A DNA stretch of 64,000 nucleotides from Sequoia sempervirens (Eukaryota > Streptophyta > Pinopsida > Cupressales > Cupressaceae), in NCBI GenBank assembly GCA_007258455.2, contig VDFB02000002.1:353283-417282 (forward strand). Direction: 5' to 3'. The translations under genes and the position numbers were made by a program. The notes under the pieces were generated by a model, which had not been told where the DNA came from, made no database searches, and saw nothing but the letters and a program-made list of their open reading frames with translations. Below, one piece after another: positions 24,222 to 34,421 of this stretch; positions within the stretch are counted from its first letter, which is position 1, and each line of letters begins with the position of its first letter.

Positions 24222-24944
24222 TCTAAAAAGGACAAAGGTCAAACATCAGGATATAAAGGACAAGCTCTTTGTGCTCATTCATGTCCAGGATCAGGGAGAT
24301 GGCTTCTAGATTTAGGAGCATCACATCATATGGCATCTTCATAGACTATCTTCTCTTCATTTCAACCTTGTTCTATGTCTCCTATCTTGATGGGAAACAA
24401 TACATACATGAGTGTAATAGGGAAGGGATCTATTAGCATTGGGGATAACACTTTTCAGGATGTCTTGTGTGTTCCTCATTTGATGAACAATCTGCTTTCC
24501 ATATATCAAATTACACATGGTGGATATGGGAGAACTGTGGAGTTCACTCCTGATTTAGTTATCATTCAGGACTTGGAGACTCAAGAGATCATTGCTACTG
24601 GGGTGGTTGATCATTCATCTCAGTTTTATTCCTTTGCACAGTTTGCTTCTGATGGTGACACTGTTCCTTCGACTATTGATCACATACACTATGATTCAGA
24701 GGAGACATTTGGCTTTTTGAACTTGGGCATAATCACATCAGATCTAGTACTTGAGCCATGCATTTCATCTCCTCCACCTACTATTGTAGTTGATGATACT
24801 TGCGATTCAACAGTTTTGACTCCTTGTGATTCAGTGCAGCAGAATCCTGATTGTCTTCCATATATGGCTACTTTGGATGGCTTCCTAATAGGTATTTCTG
24901 AATTGTTCGTGGAGTCTCATCTTGTGGATTTGGAGGACTCTTGA
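24222..24944 (+). pseudogene. C protease and pre-integrase-like region
   Basis: Continuing in the same frame as gag, a WLLDLGASHHMAS segment near 24300 is the copia protease active site (DLG in place of DSG, catalytic Asp kept). A third in-frame TAG lies at 24342-24344. The following part (24375-24944) contains the conserved GKGSI...DVLCVPHLMNNLLSI pattern of copia protease C-termini. It then runs into a Ser/Thr/Asp-rich tail that is not integrase. The HHCC and DDE parts of integrase, reverse transcriptase and RNase H are all missing, by deletion or by original design as a gag-protease element. Confidence 0.8.
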
Positions 24945-25668
24945 TAGCATTCATCTTCTCTTTGATGAAGATGCACCTTCTTCAGTTGTTGTGAGGGAAC
25001 ACTTTCACCCTCTTGTTCATTCTCTACATGATCATTCTTCACAATTTGGGGTGAGTGTGGATTCTTTTGGACAGCATTTGGAGTTGGCTTCTTTGTCTTC
25101 AAAGGGGATATCTTTGTCTTTGGATCATGTTCTACATTCTCCTCTACTAGATGTTGGATTTTCCTCTTCAGTAGTGTGGCCTAGAACACATGATTGGAGT
25201 GTGTCAGCTTTCGGCATCAACATGGAGACATTTGAGCACGCTTCAGAGACATTACACATCATCCATCTTGATACCCTGCATACATCCTTGGTTTTGTTTC
25301 TTCCTAAGGGGAGGAACGTTGTTCGGCACAATTGGATCATCTTCAGCATTCAATGTCGAGCTTCTACCATCATTGCAGGAGACTCAACATTGAGGGGGGG
25401 CTACCTTGTCTCTCTTCTACTTCTCTCTTATGGGGGTCTTTTTCCTCACATGGGGTTTTTACCTTCTCATTCTTCATTGAGAGCATTTCTATTTTGTATT
25501 TCATCTCTCTTTTGAGGGGGAGTTTTTCCCATGAGGTTTTCTTCCCTTCCTTGCTTGTGAGAGATTGCATTGTTTGTACATGGGTACCTAACATGCCCTA
25601 GTAGCCAGGACCCATCTTGCATTGTTTGCATTTGTGTACATTCTCCCTAAGTTGCACTTAAGGGGGGG
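24945..25668 (+). other. C 3' region with repeated G-tracts and polypurine tract
   Basis: About 700 bases follow the coding frame. A T-rich open stretch exists (24922-25515) but has no recognisable domain. Short G-runs recur near 25394, 25433, 25515 and 25661. The last, an AAGGGGGGG run ending at 25668, sits directly before the 3' LTR and is the polypurine tract that primes plus-strand DNA. The earlier ones could be remnants of similar tracts. Confidence 0.65.
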
Positions 25669-26092
25669 TGTTGGTGTAATTAAATGTCTTTTACCTTGTC
25701 CTAGGTCATAATTACACCTTAGTTAAGTTTACTTAGGGACCACATAGGAGGTTGTTGGAGAATTTCCACTTTTGGCGGACTTGACATGTCATTACCTCAT
25801 CATTTCAACCTTTTGTGGACACATCATGTGATTATCTCTCCACCTTTTGTGGAGTGATAGGTTTTCCTAGATGTCTCATGTCATAAGATTCTGACACTTG
25901 TCATAATCTTATGCCCTTCTATGTTCTCACCTTGGCTATATAACCAAGGGGTCTCTCTCATTATAATCAATCATAATCATATCATATCAATGACATTGAA
26001 TACAATTTATTCTTGTCATAATCTCTCTCTCTTTTCTTGTGCTTTCCATTTGGTCCATAGATCTTGGGTGGTAGCCATAGCCAATTATAATA
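25669..26092 (+). repeat. C 3' LTR
   Basis: The 424 bp are the partner of 21419-21842, with about 14 substitutions between them by eye and no indels. The TATA box is at 25937-25943. The B LTR resumes at 26093 with the target duplication GTTGT. Confidence 0.92.
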
Positions 26093-27120
26093 GTTGTAAT
26101 GATTTTTGGAATTTCATCAGGTGCCCCAATCGGCTAGTGACATGTGTACTTTTTGGCCCGATGCTTGTTGCTCCTTCATTTTCTATAAGAAGGATTTCAA
26201 GGCCAGAAGTACAGGTTAGCAAGTTAGAGAATTTTGATTGAGTCTAGTTGAAGTAGCAGAGCAGATTGTAAAGTCATATGTTTCTAGAGAGAAATGCAAT
26301 TTAGAATTTTGAATCATTTCGTGATAGGTTTTGTGTTTATGAGGATTTAATGTTGCATAATAGTACTAGCATTTGAATTAAAATAAAAAATTCAATCTCA
26401 TGTCTCTCCATTGTATGCGCATATATGAACTTTGAATAAAATAACTAAGGGTTGTTTCATTCATCTCACTATTATGGTGTGTATGATTCTATTTTGGCTT
26501 TAGTTCAAGGAATTAACTAAAATGCTTGAATGGGATTATAGGCAGATATGTTTTGTATAAGGATTTGATAAGTAGCATTGGGTTAGAATACATACTGATG
26601 AAATTGTAATGGAATATTTTTAGGGATTTTATATGTCACGTATTTCATCTATTATAAACCTTTAAATGCTCATGAATTTGACTCCCCAATGGATATATGG
26701 CACTGATATAGGTTGCATTCATTCGTGTGATTCAATATTAGTGTGTCTTTTCCTGGAGCTTACTACAAACTACAAATCAATGATATTTTTTATATTATGT
26801 ATTATGTTGTAGTCATCCCATGGTCCATATAGTTGATATTGTTGAAGAATAGCCAGTTCTATTCAATATTATCTTATTGTGTTGAGCTATTAAGTGGGAT
26901 TATCTATTATTATTATTGTTGTTTATGATAATGGTGCAAAGGTTGTAAACACATTAAGGGATCCCCCTCCCATTTCTTGTAGAGCCCGAAGTGTAGGAGG
27001 TTATTTTAAAGTCCTCGTCCATTGGTCCAGGTCCTTCGATCTGCCCTTGATTGGAATTGCAAATTCCAGAGGTAGATTAGAAGACCAACTTGGTTAACAG
27101 CATAAAAAGTAACCAACACA

Positions 27121-27450
27121 GTCTAGAGGACACTTCCTTTGTAAAATAGACCTATTTCACTAGGTCTTTCTGTGGTGAGTGTATTGAAAGTCAATACTAG
27201 TCCAAAGGAGTCTTAGTTGATCTTGAAGTATGTTATGTGAACCCTTAAAGAGTATTTAAAACCATCTTTTAATTGGAAAGTCATTTTGAAAAATTGGGTG
27301 AGAAGACCCTTGAACTAGGTTGACACTGTTAGTAGGAGGTGCATGCCTAATAGGTGGAATTTGTGGAGTTCTCATGAAATTGTTTTAAGGTTGGGTTGAT
27401 AATATTGTATTTTCCATTTATAAGTTAGTCTTCACCTAGGGTCTTCATCA
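27121..27450 (+). repeat. A 5' LTR, second part
   Basis: From GTCTAGAGG this aligns with the last 330 bp of the 3' LTR of A (30858-31187) and ends ..CTTCATCA. Together with 1183-2270 it restores 1418 bp. Confidence 0.88.
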
Positions 27451-27453
27451 GAG

Positions 27454-27465
27454 TAGTATTAGAGC
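27454..27465 (+). promoter_or_regulatory. A primer-binding site (decayed initiator Met type)
   Basis: TAGTATTAGAGC begins three bases after the LTR end. It differs from the standard TGGTATCAGAGC at two positions, both compatible with C-to-T or G-to-A decay. Confidence 0.75.
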
Positions 27466-27516
27466 ATCATGGACAAGATCTTGTTGTTAGTTGTTTGATT
27501 TTGTAGGTTGTGAAAG

Positions 27517-28530
27517 ATGCCTCCAAAGGCTAGTGCAATGGCTAAGGAGATACAAGAGTTGAAGGAGAAATTGGAAAGGAAGGAGAGGATCTACAAAGAA
27601 TCTCAAGATGAAACTATAGCAAGGATACTAGCTTTGGAGAAGAATTAAAGGACAGTAGTTGTAGATGAAGAGGCTGAAGGAGAAGAAGGACATCCTCTAA
27701 TTCGAGATGAAGATAAACTAGATCTTGATTAAAGAAGAATGCTTAGGATTTTGAAGGTGGTAAAAGGTGACAAGACTCCTAAGGTAAAAGTTGATGTGCC
27801 CATGTAAGGAGGTAAGATGGATAGTGAAGAATTTTTAGCATGGATTGATGATTTGGACAACTTTTTTGAATTTGAAGATATTGATGACAACAAGAAGGTT
27901 AAGTATGCAAAGAAAAAGTTGAAAGGACCAGCTCTCACAAGGTGGAATTTTGTGCAAGAGGATACAGCCAAGAAATGTATGCCTAAAATATGTTCTTGGG
28001 ATTGAATGGTAGAAAAAGTTAAGGCTCAATTCTTACCAGCAGATTATGCAATTCAAACTTTTATGAAATTACAAGAATTAAAACAAAGAGAAATGGATGT
28101 GATGTCTTACACTAGAGAGTTTTATAGATTGTGTATAAGAGTAGGTCATAATGAGGATGAAGTGGAAAGAGTGGCAAGATACTTGAGTGGTTTGAGGTTG
28201 AATATAAGGGATGAGATCAGCCTCAATCCACCTAAAAAAAATGAAGAATGCTTTCAGATGGCAATGAGGGCAGAAGATAGAATCAAAAGGAGACAAGAGA
28301 GACAAGCAAGGGTCAAGGGTGGTCTAAATAGAGGAAGAGGTTCATGGAAATCTAAGGAATAACATGAAGAGGTTGATAAAAACAAGGAACAAGCTCCTAA
28401 ATCAAGAGGTGGATGGAGAGGTGGAAGAACAAACTTCAGGTCAAAGAGGGATTTCAATGAGTTTTCAGGTAAATTTTTTAAGTGTAATGAATTTGGACAC
28501 CCCTTCTTTAAGTGTCCTCAAAATCAAGGT
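27517..28530 (+). pseudogene. A gag
   Basis: The frame starts at ATG 27517 (MPPKA). An N-terminal coiled-coil-like Lys/Glu-rich segment leads, through three stops (near 27646, 27730 and 27805), into the gag domain near 27817-28360. That domain contains EEFLAWIDDLDNFFE- and GPALTRWN-like segments and a MSYTREFYRL-like segment near 28102. A basic Arg/Gly-rich region follows near 28310. The frame shifts near 28360. The nucleocapsid knuckle near 28477-28520 reads FX2CX4HX4C: the first Cys has become Phe. The protein would form particles for A and possibly for relatives. Confidence 0.82.
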
Positions 28531-28689
28531 ACAACTTCAAGTGGTGATAGGAGGAATGAGAGAAGAACACAATTGGTTCAAGAGGAAGAGTGTGGAAGTT
28601 CTACTACAAGTCCAAACAGGCCTATAGATCCAAAAGTTGGAGAGGCACTCATGATGAGGAGAACATTGTTGCAAGGACACAAAGAGAAG

Positions 28690-29088
28690 ACATGAGCCAA
28701 AGAAGGAGCCTATTTAGAACTTCATGTCAATGCAAAGGTAAAGTGTGCCAAGTACTTATTGATTCAAGTTCTTAAGATAACATGGTGTCTAGGGAGATGG
28801 TAGATAAGTTGAGTCTAGAAACGATACCTCATGTAGCACCCTTCAAGGTTTCTTGGGTGAATGATAGTAAAACTTTAGTGGTGAATGAGCAAGATTATGT
28901 AGATTTCCAGATTGGGGAGTACAAAGATAGAGTCCTATGTGACATATTTCCTATGAATTGTTGTCATCTTCTCTTAGGAAGACCATGGCAATATGATAGG
29001 AGATCTATGTATGATGGTTGGAAAAATACTTACCCAATTTGGAAGCATGAACAAAGCTACAAACTAACTCCTTTTCAGGAAAGAGGGT
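28690..29088 (+). pseudogene. A retropepsin-like protease
   Basis: A VLIDSSS segment near 28755 marks the active site (DSS instead of DSG, directly followed by a TAA stop). A FPMNCCHLLLGRPWQYDR-like segment near 28950 matches the protease C-terminal region of gypsy elements. The equivalent in E reads DVLPMDAFHLLLGRPWQYD, so the two elements are related. Reverse transcriptase should follow but does not. Confidence 0.78.
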
Positions 29089-29769
29089 AGAACAAAGGTA
29101 AGTCCAAAGTGATTATGTTTGGTAAAAATGAGCCTTTGAGGCTTGAAGATAGTAAAAAAAATCTGATTTCTGATTTGAAGCAGAGTTATAGTGGTAAGAC
29201 AGTAAGTGGAACACCCTCAAATGGTGTTAGGATAGTGAACAATCTGTGTTTGCAAAAGGCAGATAGGAAACTCATGATTAGGACTTATTTGAGTGAGGTA
29301 AATGATGAACCATCTATAGGGAAGTATGAGGAAGAGTGTCAAATGTCTAAGGGAATGTTTTTGAAGCAAGATGGAATCCTAATTGGGACCATAGTATGTC
29401 CTATAGTTGAGTACAATGCTATAAAGCAAGTGAGTAAGGTTTCTAGTGCTTGGGTACATGGTGATAGAAGTGTGGAAGGTTTGAGAGTAGTAAGAAAAGA
29501 ACAAATTGATTCAAGGCACAAAGGACTTATCACAGGGAAGATTATGTAGAGAAAGGAGAGTTATCAATATATAGGTGGAACAAAAACAAATGCAGCCTTG
29601 TATATTGCGAATGCTTGTATGTTTGTAGGTCTGAGATGTAGAGCAATATCAAACTTTGATCTAGGGACAAGGAGGCAGACATCAGGTCTAAAGATGAAAG
29701 GAACAATAGTGTTAAGGCATGGAGTAAGTTTCCACTCTCGGGACAAGACTCTTTCCTATGGGGGGTGTA
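29089..29769 (+). pseudogene. A post-protease region and 3' tail
   Basis: An open stretch of 146 codons (29109-29549) continues the protease frame. It is Lys/Ser/Val-rich and has no RT, RNase H or integrase motif I can recognise. It is either the protease-RT linker left after a large deletion or an unrelated segment captured by the element. From 29550 to 29769 is non-coding and ends in a G-rich stretch (CTATGGGGGG near 29756-29765) close to the 3' LTR, the likely polypurine tract. Confidence 0.5.
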
Positions 29770-31187
29770 TGGTGCAGGGGCACCCACACCTAATGGTAAA
29801 ATTAAATGAGTCTTGTAGGGACAATATGTTGTTTTAAAGGTATTTTGATCAAAATGCAATGAGGAAGTTGCAAAATATGTAAAAATAAGAATGTTATCAA
29901 AGTTTCCATCTCATTTAAAGGTGGAAAAGGCATTATTTCTTAGTTTTTTCATGTAAGAGGTCTTAAATAAGGTCTAAAAGACCATATTATATCTATTTAG
30001 ATGTTTTTTTACGTCCTAGAGGTCCATTAGTGGAAATAATGCAAAATTTTGCAATTAAGAGTCAATTAGGTGCAATGATTAGTTGAAGGATTTGGTTGAA
30101 GGTAGTTTTGTGTTGAAATTATTTAAAAAGGCCTTCCAAGGCTTGAATATGGGTTGGTGAAATTTGTAACAGATCATACATAAGAAATACCACGCTTATT
30201 ATGTAAATTTCTATTATTTTCATTGTTTTCTAAAGATTCTTGGTGCTATATGGAACCATATAGGTTTTTGGTGGCCCAAGATCATCAATATTTGTGGCTA
30301 CACCTATTTACTTGCAATTCCATTTGATTTGAAGTCTTAATTCTTTGTTTTGAGTGAGTTTCAATAAAAATAGTGACTGCCCCTATTTTTTTGTGTTAAG
30401 GAACTTGAGGGAAAAAATATGAAAAATTAAGCAATCCACCTACCATACTTGTCTTTGTTGCTCAGTGGATTGGAGTAAGTTATGCTAGGGTATATTTTTA
30501 TTAGAATTTGAGGTCAAGGAGAACCAATTAAGTGGTACAGTATTGATGCTCTATGGATGATAGGGTTGGTTTCCTTGTTAAAATGATGGCTTCATGAAGG
30601 TTTTCTATGAAATATCATTAGGATTGGGAAATTAAGAGTTTGGGGAGTCTAGGAAGACCTAAAGAAAGGTGTTTGAAGCCTTAGATAGAATGGAAAAGTC
30701 TTGAGTGTTGTTTTTTATCAAAGCCTTGTTGTTTGCATCAAAAAGGAGGGTTTTTCAGTTCAGAGAGAATCTGTCTATACAAGGGGAATCTGACTATGGA
30801 TTCTTTGGTTTTAGAGCATTTAATTTTCTTCTCCAAGGTATCAAGAAGTTTGGAGTAGTCTAGAGGACATTTCCTTTGCAAAATAGACCTATTTCACTAG
30901 GTCTTTCCATGGTGAGTGTATTGAAAGTCAATATTGGTCCAAAGGAGTCTTAGTTGATCTTGAAGTATGTTATGTGAACCCTTAAAGAGTATCTAAAACC
31001 ATATTTTAATTGGAAATTCATTTGGAAAAATTGGGTGAGAAGACCCTTGAACTAGGTTGACACTATTAGTAGGAGGTGCATGCCTGACAAGTGGAATTCA
31101 TGGAGTTCTCATGAAATTGTTTTAAGGTTGGGTTGATAATTTCTTATTTTCCATTTATAAGTTGGTCTCCACCCTAGGTTTGCATCA
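29770..31187 (+). repeat. A 3' LTR
   Basis: The 1418 bp start TGGTGCAGGGGCACCC and end TTTGCATCA. They match the two pieces of the 5' LTR. The uninterrupted sequence around 30848-30865 (GGAGTAGTCTAGAGG) shows what the 5' LTR looked like before B arrived. Confidence 0.9.
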
Positions 31188-31382
31188 GTTTATAACAACT
31201 TCACCTTGCTCATTCAACTAATTATCTCTTTATCCCATGCACTTCACAAAAAGAATTAGATAGAGGTGGTGAATTTTGCTAGGGTATATAATTAAGTAGT
31301 GAATTTTGCTCAGTGGATTGGTGTAAATTATGCTAGGGTATATAATTGTCTCTTTATCCCATGCACTTCACAAAAAGAATTA
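31188..31382 (-). other. Rearranged repair-like patch at a deletion in D pol
   Basis: From 31188 to 31224 the minus strand encodes the RT N-terminal region (LNEQGEVV-like), which continues past A into 1182. From 31349 upward it encodes integrase. About 1 kb of pol between them is missing. In its place are a second copy of a 34-base integrase segment (31225-31258, same as 31349-31382) and a 21-base inverted copy of 31398-31418 at 31255-31275. Two copies of an A-LTR-like segment follow (near 31274-31293 and 31301-31345, matching 30457-30494 and 1869-1905). Confidence 0.75.
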
Positions 31383-31930
31383 AACTCATGGGAAGTGAAT
31401 TCACCACCTCTATCTAATCTCATAAATTTAGCCTTTAGACTTGTCTCTGTCTCAACCATAGCCTTAAAAGTCTTGAATTTCTCCAAAGCTTCAGATTTCT
31501 CCCTTAAGAAAGTAACCCACATTAATCTAGAGTAATCATCAATAAGTAATATGAAACACTTGTCACCTTGTAAACTTTTGACTCCAGAAGGACTACAAAA
31601 ATCAGTATGAACAAGCTCCCACACTTCTTTTGAACAATGTTGTTTGCTTCAAAATGAAATTCTAGTTTGCTTCCCCAACTGACATTCCTTGCATATAGTA
31701 TTAGTAGGCTTTACCATCTTAGGAAGATCTCTCACTGCCTGAATAGAGATTATCTTGATAATATTGTCAAAGTTTATATGACACATTCTCCTATGCCACA
31801 ACCAACTTTCATCAACTTGAGCAATCAGACAACTTTTAGTAGTAGCATTCAGGTGAAAGATGTTACCTTTTGTTTTTGTACCTAAAGTAGTCACATTTTC
31901 CAAACTTCCCAATATTTTTCACTTTCCATT
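31383..31930 (-). pseudogene. D integrase N-terminal part and pre-integrase domain
   Basis: On the minus strand, 31912-31649 encodes a LWHRRMCHINFDNI-like segment and a CKECQLGKQ segment, the HHCC zinc region before the integrase core. From 31624 down, VHTDFCSPSGVKS holds the first catalytic Asp, DDYSRLMWVTFL the adjoining core, and DRGGEFTSHEF the second Asp. The core ends at HGIKRQ near 31365, before the catalytic Glu, where the deletion and filler begin. A stop or frameshift near 31640 separates the two blocks. Confidence 0.87.
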
Positions 31931-32907
31931 CTTAAATTAAAGATTGTATCCCTTGTCAACGATCTATCTAACACTTAAGAGATTATGTTTCAAACATTCC
32001 ACATAAAGATCATCATCAATATTATTCCTACCATCAAGAGAAATAGATCCTCTGGTATGGATTACACTAGCTTTGTCATCACTAAATATTACAACACCAC
32101 AATCATAATTTTCCAGGATCACAAAATTTCTTTTATCACCTGTCATGTGATGAGAGCATCCATTATCAATCACCCATTCATCTTTCTCTTCAACTCTACC
32201 CGCTAGATTTTTCTCCATATTTAAGCAACTAACAGATTCAGTAGGTACAAGATCATTTTCCTTGATAATAGTAAATACCCATTCATCTTCACTTGCATTC
32301 CCTTTATTAGATTCATCATCTATCACACCTTCATTGGCAACATAATAGCACTTTCTTTGAAATCTAAGCTTGTTAGGTCTTGGCTTAGGGACTCTTTCTC
32401 GACACCTTGATGCAAAATGACCTATCTTATTGCAAGAAGAAAATTTAATAGGAAATTTTCCTTTATACTTACCTTATCCTCTATCTTTCACTTTCTATCC
32501 TCTTCTTCAATCTCTCTCATTTCCTCCTCATACTTGAATACCTTTCACCTAGATCATATCTCTGCTTATCTTCTGTAAGTAGTAGCTTTGAATGTAGATT
32601 CTATCTTATGAAGAGCATCGCCAAATTCACTTAACTCAAAAGTAGTAAGATTACCAATCAACATGTCCCTAGTTATATGTGTTACCGTTTGGAGCTCCTC
32701 AATAGCAACACCTTTAACTTTGTATGTATTAGGTAAGGATCTAAGCACTTTAGCAACAATCTCTAATTCTTCCAACTTTCCACAAACACATATGATTCCA
32801 CACACAATTTCATTGACTCTTTACATGAATTTAGTAATGTTCTCATCATCACCCATTGTCATCATCACCCATTCTCAACATTTCATACTTTCCTTTCAAA
32901 TTTTTTA
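31931..32907 (-). pseudogene. D protease and gag C-terminal part
   Basis: Minus strand 32326-31964 contains the copia protease active site EWVIDNGCSHHMTGD near 32170 (DNG for DSG). Upstream (near 32395-32440) a nucleocapsid knuckle reads FX2CX4HX4C, with the first Cys replaced by Phe. Further upstream (32805-32566) is a gag segment with KVLRSLPNTYK and IEELQTVT patterns of the UBN2-type copia gag. At 32907 the gag is cut by element E, and it continues at 40502 after the TTTTA duplication. Confidence 0.83.
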
Positions 32908-34377
32908 TGGTGCAGGAGCACCTGCCAAGGTGCCAAAGTACAAGCTTATCTTTGAAGTTATAGTTTTAAGTTCCTTTTGTTGTTTTGGTTTGGTCTTTTG
33001 GATCACCTTATGGGTTGTTGAGGACCTTTTTGCTTCTTATTCTAGAAGTTGAATAAGTTGGAATCATTTTTGTGGTTGATTCCTAAGCTTTTGTCAAAAA
33101 TTGCAAAACACACTATGTTTTACGAAAGCAAGCTTTTGGCTGTTCTTAGGCTAAAAATGAAAACCTAACTATTTTTAAGTGTTGTAAAAGGTGGATCTCG
33201 ACCTTTGAAGAGGTTAGAAGTTGTGAAGGTTGGCAGTTTCAGGAGAATAAGAAGAGAAACAGTGATTTTTGTTAAAAAGGCTTTGTTTTTCTGTTCTTGC
33301 GTGTGATAGCTACAAGAAATGAACTGAGGAAAAATTTTGTTGAATGGAATAGCATGTAAAGAAACCTTTTGAAACATTTCTTGTGGAATTTTAGTTAGTT
33401 TTTCCATCGCTTTCTTCCATTTGTAAATATTGTGTCTTTATTGTTTTGCTATTTTGACTGATAAACTCAGAGAAATGGAGTTCTAGCTTATTTTTTGACC
33501 GTACCAAGAAGTATGGCTTCTATGGAAACAAGGCTAGACTCCCTCCTTGTACATAGTTTAAATATAGGAGTCAGTAAAAGTTCAAAAATCATGCTAAGGA
33601 TCTTTCCCTAGGCGAGTTGTTTTATACTTAGTTTGGGAAAGATAGTGTTGCACTGTCCTAACACAGGGGTGATGAATGTCCATTCAATGCAAGGTGTATA
33701 AAGACTATAGGGGACCTTACAAAGCACTGAAAAGAGGCAAGATTCATCACCAAATCATTTGGTGGCTGGAGAAAGAAGAGAGTCCTTTGTGTGTCCAAGA
33801 AAAGGCTTAAAAAGCCCTAAATTTCTCAAAAATAGTGATAGCCCTGTGTACGGCCTGAGAAGGTCTGAAATCAAAAGAATCTTGAAATGCTCCAAATTTT
33901 AGCCAGGGTTCTTTCTTTGAAGTTGGGGTGTTCACTGAGTAGGGAGGAGTACTAAACTAAAACCCTGGGGCTAAGAGACCTAATGGGGGCTCATGGCTAC
34001 TAGCCCTCCTAAAACCCTAACCTAGGGTATGGTGGCAGCGATAGAAGAAAGGAGATTTGTGCTTGGACAAGAGCCATTCCTAGACTGTTTTGAAGTCAAG
34101 AAAGCCTATGCACACCCCAACAAGCAATTTAGGATGCATTTGTAGATTGTCTAGTCTTTAAAGGACTAAGGGCTAGATGGAGTATGTGAGGAAAAGCACC
34201 AAGAACTGATTGGTAGCAGCAAACTGAGATTGATAGTAGGGTTGGAAAGGGACCAGGGGTGCCTAATAAATTTTAGGACCTATATGTTGAGTGGTGGAGA
34301 GAAACACCAAGGGGTTATCTATTGGAGACCCAGAGCATTGAGCCAAAGATTGACTCAATCCAACCCTGTCCCTATCA
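32908..34377 (+). repeat. E 5' LTR
   Basis: The 1470 bp start TGGTGCAGGAGCACC and end CCCTATCA. They pair with 39033-40501 along their whole length with scattered substitutions. Confidence 0.93.
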
Positions 34378-34380
34378 GAT

Positions 34381-34392
34381 TGGTATCAGAGC
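34381..34392 (+). promoter_or_regulatory. E primer-binding site (initiator Met tRNA)
   Basis: TGGTATCAGAGC follows the LTR end after a three-base spacer and is intact. Confidence 0.9.
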
Positions 34393-34421
34393 ACAGCTAA
34401 AGATTTGGAAAAGCAGCTTAT

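Larger units (their letters stand above)
21419..26092 (+). mobile_element. Element C: non-autonomous copia-like retrotransposon (gag-protease), youngest insertion in the nest
   Basis: C has two 424-bp LTRs (21419-21842 and 25669-26092), starting TGTTGGTG and ending ..CTAACA or ..ATAATA. It has an initiator-Met-type primer site at 21843 and a G-rich polypurine tract at 25660-25668. Flanks are TTTGT and GTTGT, one mismatch, and the other LTR of B shows the empty site with GTTGT once near 7507. The LTRs differ at about 14 of 424 positions by eye, fewer than in B or A. Inside, one frame encodes gag with an intact CCHC knuckle, a protease and a pre-integrase-like part, but no integrase core, reverse transcriptase or RNase H. 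It would depend on a partner element. Confidence 0.9.
2276..27120 (+). mobile_element. Element B: Ty3/gypsy Tat-lineage retrotransposon with giant ORF-bearing LTRs, host of C
   Basis: B has an LTR at 2276-8536 and a second at 16199-27120 (about 6.24 kb once C and its target duplication are removed), around an internal region of 7.66 kb. The start TGGAGC aligns with TAGAGC in the 3' LTR, and the right end is ..CAACACA. Flanks are TTCGA (2271-2275) and GTCTA (27121-27125), a weak 3-of-5 target duplication; the uninterrupted 3' LTR of A supports the insertion point. Domain order inside is gag, protease, archaeal-type RNase H, reverse transcriptase, native RNase H, integrase. The net length is about 20.2 kb, of which LTRs make up more than 60%. 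Assignment to Tat rests on the extra RNase H and on RT and protease motifs. All coding parts are broken. Confidence 0.88.
16199..27120 (+). repeat. B 3' LTR, interrupted by element C
   Basis: This matches the 5' LTR as 16199-21418 and 26093-27120. Removing C and its target duplication leaves about 6243 bp, against 6261 bp in the 5' copy. It ends ..AACCAACACA at 27120. The matching site in the 5' LTR near 7505 is the empty site for C. Confidence 0.88.
1183..31187 (+). mobile_element. Element A: non-autonomous Ty3/gypsy-type LTR retrotransposon (gag-protease only), host of B
   Basis: A starts with TGGTGTAGGGG at 1183 and ends with ..CATCA at 31187. The flanking five bases are GTTTT (1178-1182) and GTTTA (31188-31192), a slightly decayed target-site duplication. 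Its 5' LTR is broken at 2275 by element B and resumes at 27121; 1088 plus 330 bp gives 1418, exactly the length of the 3' LTR (29770-31187). After removal of B, the element is about 5.15 kb. It carries gag and a retropepsin-like protease, but no reverse transcriptase, RNase H or integrase, so it would have needed enzymes from a relative. The LTR start and protease region resemble those of E in this window, which suggests a chromovirus-like parent. Confidence 0.88.

Noticed and set aside
23916..24344. Programmed TAG readthrough in C gag-protease
   Set aside because: Three TAG codons in one frame, each at a Gln position and without a consistent downstream context, are better explained by C-to-T decay.
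24922..25515. 197-codon frame after the protease of C
   Set aside because: Composition is T-rich and low in conserved pattern, it overlaps the polyprotein end in another frame and no copia domain fits. Kept only as a 3' region note.
29109..29549. Reverse transcriptase remnant in A
   Set aside because: I looked for YxDD, FGLxNAP and DLKxGY patterns in all frames of 29050-29770 and saw none.
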